Below are positions 1 to 13,900 of a DNA stretch of 64,000 nt, piece after piece. A model generated the notes under the pieces. It did no database searches, was not told where the DNA came from, and saw nothing but the letters and a program-made list of their open reading frames with translations. The stretch is from contig CM025856.1 of the NCBI GenBank assembly GCA_003952965.2, forward strand, positions 22,103,351 to 22,167,350, in the 5' to 3' direction. The position numbers and the translations under genes were made by a program. Each line of letters begins with the position of its first letter. Position 1 is the stretch's first letter. Origin of the DNA: Morella rubra (lineage: Eukaryota; Streptophyta; Magnoliopsida; Fagales; Myricaceae).

Positions 1-85
1 TAAATTAGTTCAAGTGTTAAAAAAGGAAAAAATAAACTTTACAGCACAAATCATAAAGGGTCTCACACATTACACCACAAATTTT

Positions 86-325
86 GAATTTTGAGACATT
101 TTTATCTCTAAACTTTGAAAATTCTAGTACACGTGTTTTTGACATGCAATTTTACATTTATACCCTCAAGTCGTCCACCCCTTTTGAGGGTATAAATGTA
201 AAATTGCAAGCTAAAAAATTATGTGTCGATCACATGAGCCATTCCAAGTTGACGGAAAATTTGAAGCATGGTGCAATATGCATAATCTTCCAAAGTTCAA
301 AATAAAATGTCTCAAAATTCAAAGT
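86..325. repeat. Small foldback (MITE-like) element with internal perfect hairpin
   Basis: The outer ends are inverted copies of each other: TTTTGAGACATTTTTAT near 89 mirrors ATAAAATGTCTCAAAA near 303-318. Inside lies a perfect 25-bp inverted repeat (145-169 against 184-208) with a 14-bp loop. It carries no credible coding sequence; the short open frames here are chance. No target-site duplication was resolved. The family is unknown, but AT-rich non-autonomous foldback elements of this size are common in plant DNA. Confidence 0.55.
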
Positions 326-679
326 TTGAGTGCAAATGTGCCTAACCTCTCAAAGTTCAAGGGTGAAAAGTGTATTTATAGGTAAATATACTTTTCACTG
401 TACAATTATTGGGTTTTGGCACCACATTTATTATTTTTATCACATTGCACCTATTAACTATTTCAAATACTTTGCACCATTTATTAAATTTTTTTTTTGG
501 TCTCAAAATTATGATTTTACCTTTTATAAAATGTAATTGCTAAAAAAAATTATGATAATAAAATTGTCATTTAACAAAAAATATATTTTTCTCAAATTAA
601 CCCAAGATTGCATCTGTGAGAGTATAAAGTGTAGATAAGATGATTGTTAGACTTTCAAAGCACACAAGAACCTTAAACT

Positions 680-1076
680 AAGGGACGTTTGTTTTAAAAT
701 AAAAGTGTAAGATTTTAAGATTTTTGATATAATTGTGAATATTTATTATAGTTTGTAAAAATAAGTAGAAAGAGATGATTTGATGTAATTTTAATAAACA
801 AGGATTGAAATTTAGGGAAAAAAATATGCAGAGAGAAGATTTGTTAGAATTTTTTAAAAAATATATTAGAGTTTGTGTGATAATTATTGTAATTTGTGTT
901 AAAGGTAATTTATGTTTTCATAAAATTTTTTGAGATATATACATCGAGTTCGACGTCAAAATTTTAAGAGTTGGTAAAAATGTGAGAGAGAGAATGAAAA
1001 ATTTGGGTGAAAAAGTGAAAAAAAGTTTATGAAAAAGTGCAGAGAGAGAAATTTTTGTAATTACGATAAAATTTTG
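680..1076. repeat. AT-rich dispersed repeat, same family as 5818-6213
   Basis: This AT-rich block shares phrases with the element at 5818-6213, such as GTTTGTAAAAA followed by AGTAGAAAGAGATGATTTGATG. Its later part (970-1075) contains GAGAGAGA and AAAAAGTG runs that also recur at 27600-27700. No coding content is visible. The ends and any target-site duplication are not clear here, so the boundaries are approximate. Confidence 0.4.
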
Positions 1077-1077
1077 G

Positions 1078-1798
1078 GTTGACCATTTTGGTCCCTAGGT
1101 TTTAACCTTTTTTAAATGGTCAATAGGTTTCAAATTTGTTCAAATCAGTTTAGGTTATTGTTGTTTGTCGATTTAATCCTTACATCAATTTCCGTCCCTT
1201 ATATGTACAGTCAAATAACGGCGGGACACATCACACCCAATAAAATCTCGTCACGTGTATCAATTAAAAAAAAACGAATAGGGGAGCCACCCTCTTCGTG
1301 CGAGGGAGCCCAGATTTGGGCCCCCGTTGCCGGGGTGGCTCCAAGCCACTCCCGCGCCTCCCCTAACAAGGGATGGCTGCGAGCCAGCCACCCCAGCGAC
1401 TAGGAGCCCAGTCTGGTTCGGGCTACTCAGTGCTGGGCTCTTGGTCGTCGGGGTGGGTGGCTCCTGGCCATGCCTTGTTAGAGGAGCTGCGGGGGTGGCT
1501 CGCAGCCACCCCAGCTGCGAAGAAGGTGTGGCTCCCTCCTTTTTTTTTTTTTTAACGAAGATGTTACGCGGACAGTCTTCGTAAGTTTTTTTTTTTAAAA
1601 AAAAATTGATACACGTGGCGAGATTTTATTGGGTGTAACGTATCCCGCTGTTATTTGACTGTGCATATAAGGGATGGAATTGGACAGAAAGATTAAATCT
1701 ACAAATAACAATAACCTAAGGATTGATTTGAACAAATTTAAAACTTAAAGACATTTTAAAAAAAGATATAAAATTCAAGGACTAAAATGATCATTAAC
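1078..1798. mobile_element. Foldback transposon with ~200-bp terminal inverted repeats and GC-rich core
   Basis: The left arm (about 1078-1275) and right arm (about 1590-1798) are inverted copies by eye, with matching segments such as GTTCAAATCAGTTTAGGTTA, CCCAATAAAATCTCG and CACGTGTATCAATT. The core (1276-1575) is far richer in GC than its surroundings and has short repeated and inverted pieces built on GGTGGCTC and GCCACCC. Long arms around an unrelated core are typical of long-TIR (Mutator-like or foldback) elements that pick up foreign DNA. No target-site duplication was resolved. It ends about 240 bp upstream of the OXA2-like start codon. The 60-95-residue open frames in the core look incidental. 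Confidence 0.7.
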
Positions 1799-2036
1799 CC
1801 TAAATTTTGGAGATTAAAATTTTGATTTCCCAAACCCTAAATGTTTATTTTATACCTTGTAACCGCGGATACTTTGCCAACTACCCTGCAACCTTAAAAT
1901 AATATGTTAATTATTCTCTGCGCTCCCGGCCAACGCTCGAAACTCTCAGCCTCGAGGAAATTCAAAACCACGTACCACCCGACCTTGCGAGGACTATACC
2001 GGTTGTACCCTATTCTCTTCTTCACTGACATGTCAG

Positions 2037-5000
2037 ATGGCAAGTTCCAAGCTCTTCTCCCTCCTCCGTCGCTGTCCCGCCTCTTCTCGCCTCCCCTTTT
2101 TCTCCACCGCGCGTCTCTTTCACCTCCTTCCCGATCCTAATTCTCTTTCCCCACCTTCGCATCCCTCCTGCACTCGCAAACCCCGGTTTTCCCCTCCCGC
2201 CAGCCGTCTCGCTTCTCTCGGCCTTTTCCAGTCCCGAGCTTTCTCCTCGCGTTCACCTGATGATTTCGAGTTCGGGCTACTCAGTGCTGACCCGGATGCC
2301 CAGTTGCCGACCGAGTCAGAGATTATAAATGAAGGATCAGGTGGAGTGATGGGTGTACTGCCTGATGTTACTGTCGACGATTCCGCTCTTCCGGTGCGTG
2401 CTGTGATTTCGTTTCTCGATGGTTACCACGACCTCACTGGACTCCCTTGGTGAACGTTCATTTCTTTTACGTCTGTTGGTTTTTGGGACTAGAAAAAACT
2501 TTGATTTTCTTTGTTTTCAGGCAATGACATTTTTTATTTATTTGACCTTTACGTTTTAGCACCACATAAATATGAAAAAATCGCCGATTTTTTAACTTTA
2601 CGCCCCGGCCAAATATAAAAACCAAGAAAGCCCTTCTCTATTTGAAAATTGTCATCATAAATATTTGAACTGAGGTTATTTTATGACGAGCAATTAAACC
2701 TTACTACTACTTCAGAAGCTATTTGAATGTAGTCATAAAGTTGGCTGTACTGATAATCTGATTTTCTGTCAACAAAAGTTTTGGCTTTCCCTTAGCTATT
2801 GGTTATGTACAGATATTCATGGTGTTGTTTTATGTGTTTTGGATAACACTCCAGGTGGATAGTTATCGCTTCCTCCACTTTGGCTCTTAGAGTTGCACTG
2901 TTCCCTCTATTAATTTTGCAACTCAACAAGTTGAAGAGGATTGGAGAAGCATTCCCTAAATGTGAGTTGCCAATCTTTGTTAACTATATATATGTTCCAG
3001 ATTATGATTTGGGTTTTGTAATTTTTTTTGGTTTTCCTTCTTAACTAGTCATTGGAGTCACACTTTGAACTATTTTTCTGTTTATCACGTTGCTCAAGCT
3101 CTGCAATATGTGGATCTACATGGTCATTTTGATGCTTCTTACTGTTGATCTAGATGGTATGAAGATTGCTTGCTTCAATTGTGTGAATATATCTGGCTAG
3201 TTCTTTCTTTAAAAAAAAAAAAATAGTATGTTGTAACAGATGTTGAAGCTTAGAAATGGCACCAAGATCAGAACCAATAATTATAATGTCTTCCACGTAG
3301 ACAAGAAGAAGAACTATATCATTAGCAGTCTTTTGAAGAAATAAAGACGAATTATATTGACTTTCGGTGAATGAGAAGCCACGTATAGTGTTGCGGAATT
3401 TATCAAACCATGCTTGTGGTGCCTGCTTCAAACCATATAGAGAATGCTTTAATTTGCACACATCATTGGGAGAAGAGATAGGCATACCGGAAGGAAGTTT
3501 CATGTAAACTTATTCCTTGAGATCTCCATGTAAGATAGTGTTCTTGACATCCATTTGATGTAAGGGCCAATAATTGTTCGAATAGTGGTCATCTTGGCCA
3601 CAAGTGAGAAAATCTCATCATAGTCTAGACCATATTCTTGTTTATTTCTAAAAGCCACAAATCGGGCCTTGTAGCGGGCTAAAGATTCGTTCGACCGAAG
3701 CTTGATAGAGAATACCCATTTACTACCAATTGGTTTCACAGATGAAGGACAGGCCACAATGTTCCAAGTTTGATTTTCTTTAAGTGCTTGGAGCTCTGCG
3801 TCCATTGCTTTCTGCCAGCACTTATGTTCCCTGGTTTGTTTATAAGATGAAGGAATAGAAAGTGGCTGTCAAGGATAAAGGAAAGGAAAAACCAAACCAA
3901 TCCGGGGGGGGGGGGGGTCTTCGAACCTGAGTGCTCTATCTGAAAGGTGCAATTGCATTGGTGGAAGCTGAAACAGGACCAACAGCTGAGGAATGATAAA
4001 GAGGAGGCTCTGGGGGAGCTATATGAGGATCTGATGCAGGTGGGAAACGTCTGCGATACACTATGAGAGTCTTTGTATTGGGAGGATCTATAGGAGAGTC
4101 AGAAAATAGAGGGAAAATAGATTGTTATGGAAAAGTGTGATCACAATGAGTGGTGAAAAAATTACTAATTTTCCACAAAAATCACATTTCTGGAGATACG
4201 AGCTTTACTAAGGTGAGGATAATAACAAATAAATCCCTTTTGAGAAACAGAATAGCCAAGGAAAACAAATTTGACCGATTGAGCTATGAGTTTAGTGCGT
4301 TTGTGATCTGGAAGATGAACAAAGCACACACAACCAAAAGTACAAAGATTAGAATACTGTGGAGCTTGATCAAATAAACGAAGGAAAGGAGATATATTGC
4401 CCAAGGATGGAGAATGTAAGCGGTTGATAAGGTGACAGCGTGGACAGGGCTTCCCACTAGAAGTGAGGTGGCACGGATGACTCAAGGAGAAAGTGTGGAC
4501 AACATCTAGGAGGTGATGATTCTTTCTCTCAGCTACACCATTTTGTTGTGGTGTGGATGGGTAAGATCGCTGATAAATGGTTCCTTTAGTTTGAAGGAAT
4601 TCCTGAAAAACATTATATATGCACTCAATCCCCATTGCCAGAATGCGGAACTTTTATCTTAGCAGAAAATTGAGTTTCGAGATGAGCACAAAAAATCTTG
4701 AACACCGAGAAGACCTCACCCTTAGAGCGGTGAAAATATATTCAAGTGAATCTACTATAATGGCAGAACTTTTTGGAGAGGTTGTCCTGTGTGAGATTGG
4801 ATTAATTCAAGCTCTAATTGATATCGTCTGGAAATATTTGTTTGCCTATAGAGCTTCTTCAAGTAGGTCTATATTTGAGAGTTGTTTTGGACAGCTGAAG
4901 ATTCAGAAGAATATTGGGCTCAACAGACCCGAGAATCCATGACATGACTCGAGTATCCTTGACTACCTATTTGGCATGTTGCTCCTTTTCTTTAGCTTTG

Positions 5001-8000
5001 TCCAGAGCAAGATTACTGCCATCAAAATGACCCTATAAATCTTTGTCAGTGACAAAGATTTGGAACTGAAATGCCCAAGCCGAGTAATTCTTTCCATTGA
5101 AGCTGACAAAGAAAGTGTCGGACTTGTTGGATGACATGTCACAGATTCGAAAAATATTACCGATGCCAAAAAATGCTGAGATAGAGTAGCTCCCACACTG
5201 ACAATAATAGAACAATAAAAGAAGCCCTAGAATTCCTTGTACCATCATTTGTGTTTGCGTTTATTTTCTCTATGATTTCTTGCGGGAATCAGGTGCACTT
5301 ATTAACTCGAAATTCTCTTCAACCTCAGATTTGTGTGGTTTACTTTGTGTCAGGATGTTTTTCATAGATGCTTGCTCCGTTCTTGTGTCAATGAGGATTG
5401 TAGTTGACATGGGTGCTTTTAGGAATTCGGCTCTAAATAAGATTTATTTATGAGAATTTACCTGCATTTTGAATGGGGCTTTATGTTTAAGGACTCAGGG
5501 ATGATTGGATTGCAGAAAAAATGGAATTTTGAAGGAATTTAATGCCTGTGGTTAAAACGTAGCAAATTGAATGAGATAAAGAAAGGATGAACTCCATGGA
5601 CACAAAGTTAGGTTTTTTATTCAATCACACATCAGAGGACAAAGGTAATCACACCCTCAATGCTTTAAGAGAGCTAATGAATTTGGATTTTGAAGAATAA
5701 GATAGAATCTTGCCCTATGCTTTTTCCGCCAAATCCTCGTAGGTAGAGCTATAAATGTTAAATGACCTGTAATCCTTAAGTATTGAACCCATTTCAACAA
5801 CTATTCAAGTAACCTAGGTGATGTTTAGTTGCAAAAAATACTTAAAATTTGTAGAAAATTTGATAACGTTGTGAATATTTAGGTGGATTGAAGTTTTATT
5901 GGGGTTTGTAAAAAGTTAATGAAAATTTTTTAAAGATATTTGATTATAAATTGATTTTTATTGGAGTTTGTAAAAAGATGTAGAAAGAGATGATTTGATG
6001 AAATTTTTTAATAGAAAAATATTGGAGTTTGGTGAAAAGTATAGATAGAGGAGATTTGATTGATTTTTTTTTTTTTTTTAAGGTTATTGGAGTTTTTGTA
6101 AAAACTGCTGGAGTTTGTGTTGATATTTTGAAATTTTGGATGTTTGGTTGTAAATTTTTTTGCTTGCAAAATATTCACTGGAAATAGTGAATTTTTCTTT
6201 CTAGCCGAACATCAACCTAGCTTAGTGCTAGGTTCCTGCGTCTACTTTTAATGGTGAAAATGTATTTATTTGTGAACCATCCTTTGTGCAGCCCTAGTAC
6301 CTGGGGGCTAGATGAGGGACTTCGTTGTGGGTTATTATTGTGAGAATTTCATTACTATTTGTAGGCCAAGTGGTTGTGTGAAGCCAGCTTTTGTAGTTAC
6401 AATGTAGTTTTCTGTAGCCATCAAATACGTCTTACAAATTTTTAGTTCAGTTGCAATCTGATAATGTCAAAACCAGCTTCTGTACTCTATTCCATAGAAA
6501 GTGTGAGATGTGCTGGAGACGAGATTTTTTGGCGTGTTGAGTATAATTGACATTGTATGGTGTGGGACAGAATAGAGAATAATAATGTTGCCTTTTACAG
6601 TACTTAGGTGCTTTGTTTACTTGCATTTTGGAGATAGTACTATGCTTCAAATATCGGGGTCTGACACTAACCTTAAAATTAGTTTCTCCAATCTGTCTGA
6701 TCCTTTTATTTTTCTTTCTTTCATCTATGATTGTGCATTAACTATGTCTCTTGCTACATTGGTCTGCGTGGGAGTGATATCCCTGAAAAAAAAACATGTT
6801 AGGTGCAGGAGCTTTTTTCTTTTAATTCCTTTGAGCTGGGGGAAGGGGGGAATTGCAAGGATTTCATTTTTAAAGATATAGGTTATTAATTGTACAATAT
6901 GCTTCTATAATGGTTGTAATTGAAGTTTCTATCGGTACTAGTACCATTGTATAATTTCAGCACCATTGGCTATATGATTATTTCACAGTTGCGAACACTG
7001 ATGCTCTAATGATGTCTTCTACCTTTAGTTTCATTTATGAGGATTTGTTGTGTCATTTGTATGGTATTCTAACACAATCATCATCTTGCTCGTTGTTTTT
7101 TCATTATTCTTACAAAAAATTTTCTTTGACTCTTATATGCATATCTCAAAGTGCCTCCTCCATTGCCACAACCTCTCTCAGGAAGGAGCTATATGGATCA
7201 AATTTCACTCTTCCAGAAAGAAAGAAGAGCAATGGGATGCCCTTCATTTTTATGGTTCCTGGCATATTTCTCAGTTCAGGTGATATGACTATTTAATTGT
7301 TGTTTACATTCAAAAGCGCTCCCTCCCTCCTTCCCCCCCGGTCACGCCCTGGGACCACAGGATGTGTCTTTATTTTATCTAGGGTAACATATTGCCTTTT
7401 TATGATGATTAACAAGTCTAAGCAATTGGTAGATGAGATGTTGAGAATTTGGTTTGCGAACGAGCTGAACGGAGTTCGGGCTTGGCTAAAAAATCATATA
7501 TTTAGGCTTGTGCTCAACCTCAAGCTTGAAAAGCATGTTTGTGGTCTACTTGAGTAATATTAGCAATGTTTGAACTTTGTTTGAGCTTGATTGGAGTAAT
7601 ATAAATGAGCCAAGTTCGAACCAAACTCGAACTCAAGTATGAATAAAATTTTAAATTAAAAAGAGATGAATCAACCATAACATTCAATAATTATTATTAA
7701 AAAAGATAATCCACGAAAATGTGCTTTATGATGTGTCATGGAGTTCTATGACGTGTATACAGACAAATCTATAGGAACAACCTATCTTGATAAGAAATGG
7801 ATCATATATGCCAAAAAATATGGGTCATATACATATCCAAGGTGTAAAGCTATGCACCATAACATATGCACATGTAAAGTATAAGCACAATAATTGAATT
7901 ATAGATGCAATCATAAAATATATCTATATTAAACGTATAGAACATGTGCATATGTAAAATATAAGCATAAAATTTGTACTAGAATTAGATATACATGTAG

Positions 8001-11000
8001 GATAAACATGTCATATACATTCTTACATTATTTATAACTCAAATCTATGCCATTTAAGATGTGTTGGGAAAGGAAAAACCTTCTACCTGTTTATAATCAT
8101 AGAGATGACATTTTTATGTGTTTTTATGGGTGTTTGTGAGAGTGGTATGACTCTCCAAAAAAACTTGTTTGAAAAGAGAAAATTTTAGATTTTTTTTTTT
8201 AATTCTAAAACCTACTATAGCAATAGGACCCAGGTACTAATTCTAACTGAAGTCCTTCCAAGGCGGATTCACGTAGAACATCATGCCACCAAATAAAGAG
8301 GTAGTGTTTGTGAACGCAGTGGAGTTTAATAAAAACATGTTTTGAAAAAAATCAGTAAGAATTGTGTTTCTGGGTTTTTGTGGAAGCATTTTTAGTTAGT
8401 GTGTTTCTCTTGTTATAGAAATTGAGGTTAATGATGACATGAAAAAATAATTCTGGAAGTATATGAATCTTTTTGGGGGCAATTTTGTGTTTGGAAACGG
8501 TTTTTGTTCCCAAGCGCCAGAGGGAGCAACCTCAGCCGCAGTAACAGCAGGTGATCCATGTTTTTGTATCGATTATTTCCGTATGTTGCTGCGTTATATC
8601 ACATTGTCGATCCCTTTCAGTTCTTGAAATGGGGTGATCTTGGGATCTATTGCCTAGGGCACATTTTAGTCTTGGCATGTGGATGAATATTCTTATAAAC
8701 TCTTCCTAGTTTTATTCTTACTCTGAACTATAGTTTCTTTAGAGACCCGTGATGAACAATCATTTATTGAGTGGGATAGCTCCAAGTCCATTGTGACAGT
8801 TCTTTAAATTTTTATAGAAGTTGTTCCTTAACTTCTATAGAAACTAGATGGAGTTAGACTAAACCAAAACACAAAATAAAAGAAAAAGGAAAAGAAAGAA
8901 AACAACGTAAGATGCTACAAAATCATAAAACCATTACATTGAAGTGAGGCAAAATGTATCTATTGTCTCAGTGCCTCATCATACCTCTCTTAATGGACTC
9001 AGCTGTAGGTTGGAATCCTTTATGTTGAAGGTTTTTAGAATATCCATGCAGGTTACCTTACAACCTTTGCCGCCATACTGAGAATAGAACACTCACTTTA
9101 TTTTTCAGGTTGTAACTTGAATGAGCTAACTTAAGCATGTGTTCTTTATTGCTTCCTGAGATATTGAAGGCACCAAAAATTGGCCTACGTGAATTTATTT
9201 CCTATCTCGTTGCTCCACATCTAGATGTGGTCTTGCTTGGGTTTCATGAACTAACAATGTTAGTACCAGCTAGCTTGGCGGGTAAAAATTTCTTGGGTTC
9301 TAGCACAGGCTTGGAGTTAATTTGAATTCCAGGCGCACCATCATCTGGGTGTTAAACATGGGAGTCTACTTCTGCTATGTAGCCAGCCATTATACCACAA
9401 GAGTCACGAAAAAAAATACAAAGCATAATATCATTTTTAAATTCACTTTAGAGCTCTATGATAAATTTTATATAATGTCGTAGTTTACATTGGACCAATT
9501 TACGGAAGATCTTCATTGAGAGCAGGGCGTAGAACATATGGAAGTTAGGCATTAGGTGCACAGGTGGAATTGGTACTATCCACAGAAGTGATTAATTATG
9601 TCTAAGGAAGAAGCCGACTGAGTTAATGCTATGTAAGGCATTCAATTGGCACCTGTTAATGTCATCATGAAGCTAAAAATATGGATGAAAAATTATGCAT
9701 CGGTGGTAGCTTGTAGGAATGGAAGATGTTTTGTCTCAGATAGTTTATATATCTAATTTCCTGTGATCATTAAGATTTTATTAGTGATCGATCTCTATGT
9801 AAACAGGTTGACTTACTTGAAAGAAAGAAAGAAGTGGAAACCCGAAAGCAAACTATATATGACTCTTGAAAACATATTGGATTGAATATGCGCTTGCATG
9901 GACAGTTTCCATTATAACATATCTTGCCCTGTCTTTCAAATGATCTGCAGGTACCGTGTTTTCTATTGTGGATGTCTAGTGTTCGGAAAATGTCACTGGA
10001 TAATCATCCTGGTTTTGATAGCGTAAGCCACTGATATACCAGTAAGATATGTTACAACTTTTTTCTTGTACTGAGTGGTACTAGTTTGCATAAATGGAGA
10101 AATCACCTGCGGAGACTAAATTAAGAATTGACTATACATGAAATTGGATTGGTCCAGCAATTGTCTCAATCCCTTGTATGTAAGAAGTAATCAACTTTGT
10201 TAGAAAGCTGCTAGCTTCTTGAATGTTCATATAATTTACACTCCTTGTTATTTTTGTGAAAACCATAGTCGTAATACCTTTCTGAGGCACATCATTCCAT
10301 TGGGAAAGACGTTTACTAAAATGATCTGTGGTATTCTATGACAGTAAAAAAGCATATAACTAATGTTAAGTTGAATTCTTACTGCAATCACAGCTGGAGA
10401 TCTATACAGTATCTGTTGGTTTTTCTTATATTTGATTTTACATTACTAGAGTATATTGACAATCCATTTCCTGTCATAGGTGACGCTCATCTTTGTTTTT
10501 TTTTTGGGTGAATAAGTGATCCTCATTGTTGCTAACCTTGTAATATGGAAAATTGTGGTGCTTCATAGAATATTTGACAATATGTTGCAATTTTGAGTTG
10601 CCAATAGGATTTATGTTCTTGCTATTTTCAAACTCAACCATTAAAATTTCTCACATTCATTACAGGGTGGTGCTTTGTGGTTCCAGAATTTGACTGAATT
10701 ACCACATGGTGTTTCAGGTCCCATCTTTCCTTTGTTGATTGCTGGCTTGCACTATATAAATGTTCAGGTACTTGACTCTCTCGTCTCTGCTAATGATCAT
10801 AACTTGCGCTGCTTTGTTCCTACTTTTGCATACCCTCCCACCCCCTCCTTTCTTGGTGATGAATCTCCAAATAGGAACTTTTACTGCAGGGAGATGTCAT
10901 TTGAATTGCCTTTAGAGTTAATTGTTGGTTTGTGAGTTCTATTGGTCTAGGGTATGGGTGACAAAATTTAGTGACTGATTTATGGATAGCAAGGATTATA

Positions 11001-13419
11001 GTAATGTTAAATGTGTGTTGTGACAAAATTTCTTTGTAACATATTATTAGCTGCTTGCACGTCTGTCTGCATCCATTCGAACAGATTAACTGTCTTTGTG
11101 TATGCATAATGAATTCTAAATCTCCAAATATTAAAGCAGTCCGAAACTAGTTGTACCCACATCCTGTTGTAGTCCTTATGACGATTAGATCATGCTTTTT
11201 CTTGTTACATGACTTTGTCCTTCTGCCTAGGAGACAGAGTGTGCTTAAACAACAAAAAAGAAACCCACGTCGTATTACTAGTTTTGGTGGATGTCAGAGA
11301 AGAAGATTGGGGGTAGATGTCCTTAAAGGTACCGGAAGCAACGGTCTTGTTGATGCCGTGTGTGATTCCAGGGATAATCCCTGGTTTGGATTGGGTCTGA
11401 CTCGGTTGACTCAGACAAAAGGTTTTGGTTCATTCTCAGATCTATCCAGACACGGGCGTGTGTGAATATGCCCTTCACAACATGTTCCATGACTAAAGTC
11501 TTATAAAACTTTTGTGATGTATTGTGTACTTTTTTTTTCCTTTTCTTTTGAATAAAATAATGATGAGATAGATTGTTGTGTGCAAAATCACAAGGATGGC
11601 GGTGATTAAGTTCTATTACAGGCATGTACATGCAAATGAAACTGTTGACTTACCGATGCATTGATTTGGTTTTTCCATAATGCTTGAAAATCTGAACAGG
11701 TTGGTGGTTTCCCGTGTTTCAAAGCAACCAGGGTAAATTAGTATAACTTTGTTGATTTGATGGAAAGTGTTATGACACTTATCTCCTATGCCTTGCTTCA
11801 GATGGCATGCAAGAGCAACTTGTCATTGACTGATTTTAATGTGTAACTAACTCTCTAGGGGGTATAAACAGTTTACAGTACTTCCCCTGAAGTTAAGAAT
11901 TTGCTTGCCACCTTGTTTACACTCCTTTGTAATTCTACAGTTTATTGCCAGTCACATTTGCATATCTAGTTCAACCCTTTCATGTCTGTTGCACTTAGTT
12001 TGCTTAGTTGTATCTTCCCGCCTGAGAACATTAAAGTGTTGTTGACTTTGCGCACAAGTTGTTACTTGTATTCCTATTGATCAACCTGGGTTTAACCCAA
12101 GCACTACTGCCATTGACATTTCATATCATTCAAGTCTAACAGCCCTAAATTTATAAGATGGTGGATAGCATAATTTGCCTGTGCCATGCCAGGATGTTAC
12201 TGAAAAAGGTTTTGTTGCCAATACTCTTTTCAAATCCTCTCGAAATATGAAATTTCTTGTGACATATTATCATTGGTGCATATTTTGAAAATTCTGTCTT
12301 ATCTGTAATATTGAACAATGCTAACTTTCAATAAATCAATTTACCAGGTTTCTTTGGGGACATCTACAGTTGGGAAACTGAGTGGCCTGTTTGGCTTATT
12401 AGCGAAAGTGAGTACATAGAAATCTTGTACATATTCCTCTGAGATCGTTAAGATGCACGTGTTGGTTTTCTTGAATTAATAGCCAAAAATGAGTAAAAAT
12501 TGTGTAAATATTGCGGCAATATTTTTATCTTCTTATGCTGCATATATTGGTCTTTTTACAACTTTCACGAGTCTTTCTTTTCACTGGTCCTATATACAAT
12601 TGTTACCTGGCTAATTGTACTTCTCTTTCTTCTTGCAGTACTACAAGTTCTATCTGGATTTTCTGACTCTTCCCCTATTTTTTATTGGTTACTGTATTCC
12701 TCAGGTAAAAACTAGACGAGTAAAAATCCATTTTGCTTTGTTTGCAGCGATCTTTTGGTCACATGTGATGTAACTTCCATGTTTAAAGTTATAATGTAAG
12801 ATTTCCTGGGAAATCCATTTTTCTTGCTTTGCAACAATCATATTGTCAATAGTTATGTGTCTATGTTTCAAGTGAATTTCATTGCTTAACAATTAGATAT
12901 TAGTATCTTTGGCTGTGTTTAGTAAGCTTTGGGCATCCAGTTGTGCGGAGCCGTATTCTGCTGTCAGTCTATGGAAAAACTGTTAGATGTGGGCCTTGAT
13001 TAATTAGGCAGGACCAAGAAAAACTCCTTTTCTTTTCCGGTTTCAGTCAGTATATTATTATTAGGCATATTACATACATAAAAGATTACCCCTTTCCCAC
13101 TTGGTATGGAGCAGGCAGAGGGTTTATAAGTTGCTCCTTGGGATTATCTATCTCTATGGCTTCCATTACTTCAAGAATTAATGATAAGGACATTTGATAG
13201 GGTAATTAATAAGGTTTTAAGTCAGATGGGGAAGCAAGATCATGAATGCCAAGGCTAGACAAGATTGGCAAAGACCATACAAATTAAGTGCTAAATCTTT
13301 CAAAATAAGAGCGTGCTTGGTTTACCTCTGTAGAAGAAAAGTTTGGTGTATGTTCTTCTCCATTGTTTGTCTAAATGGGGAGAGCATAAAAGAAAATAGA
13401 GCGGGGGATGATGTTCCAA

Positions 13420-13458
<39 letters not shown>

Positions 13459-13860
13459 GCAGGTGAGATTAGGTAAAAAAAAAAAAAAGAGTCTATATCT
13501 ATTTTCTTTTCTTTATGTCCACAATTTTTTTTTTCTGGATAGCCATCAAGGGACAATATAGGGCTTGCCATTCTTTTTTCTTTCTCGTCTTATATTATTT
13601 GTTCTCTCCCATACAATGTAAGCCACACTGGGTGTAAAATCTTTAGTGCAAGTAATAGGCATGTAAGTGAGACGTTTTTTGGACTCAAAATGACAGTTAA
13701 TGCCCTCCTATTGCATCATTTCAATTGTGCTATAGTTAATTATGTTAAAGCTAATAGTTCGGGTTTAAGTGGGATTTTCTTCCTTTCTAATAATCAGGTG
13801 GTGAGGTCATGGGTTCTAGATATATTGAAGTTTTCCCTTGTTAACAATGGGAAAGCAGAC

Positions 13861-13900
<40 letters not shown>

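Noticed and set aside
1276-1575. Possible short proteins in the GC-rich core of the foldback
   Set aside because: Several overlapping frames of 60-95 codons with low-complexity content and no motif; explained by GC richness and absence of stops.
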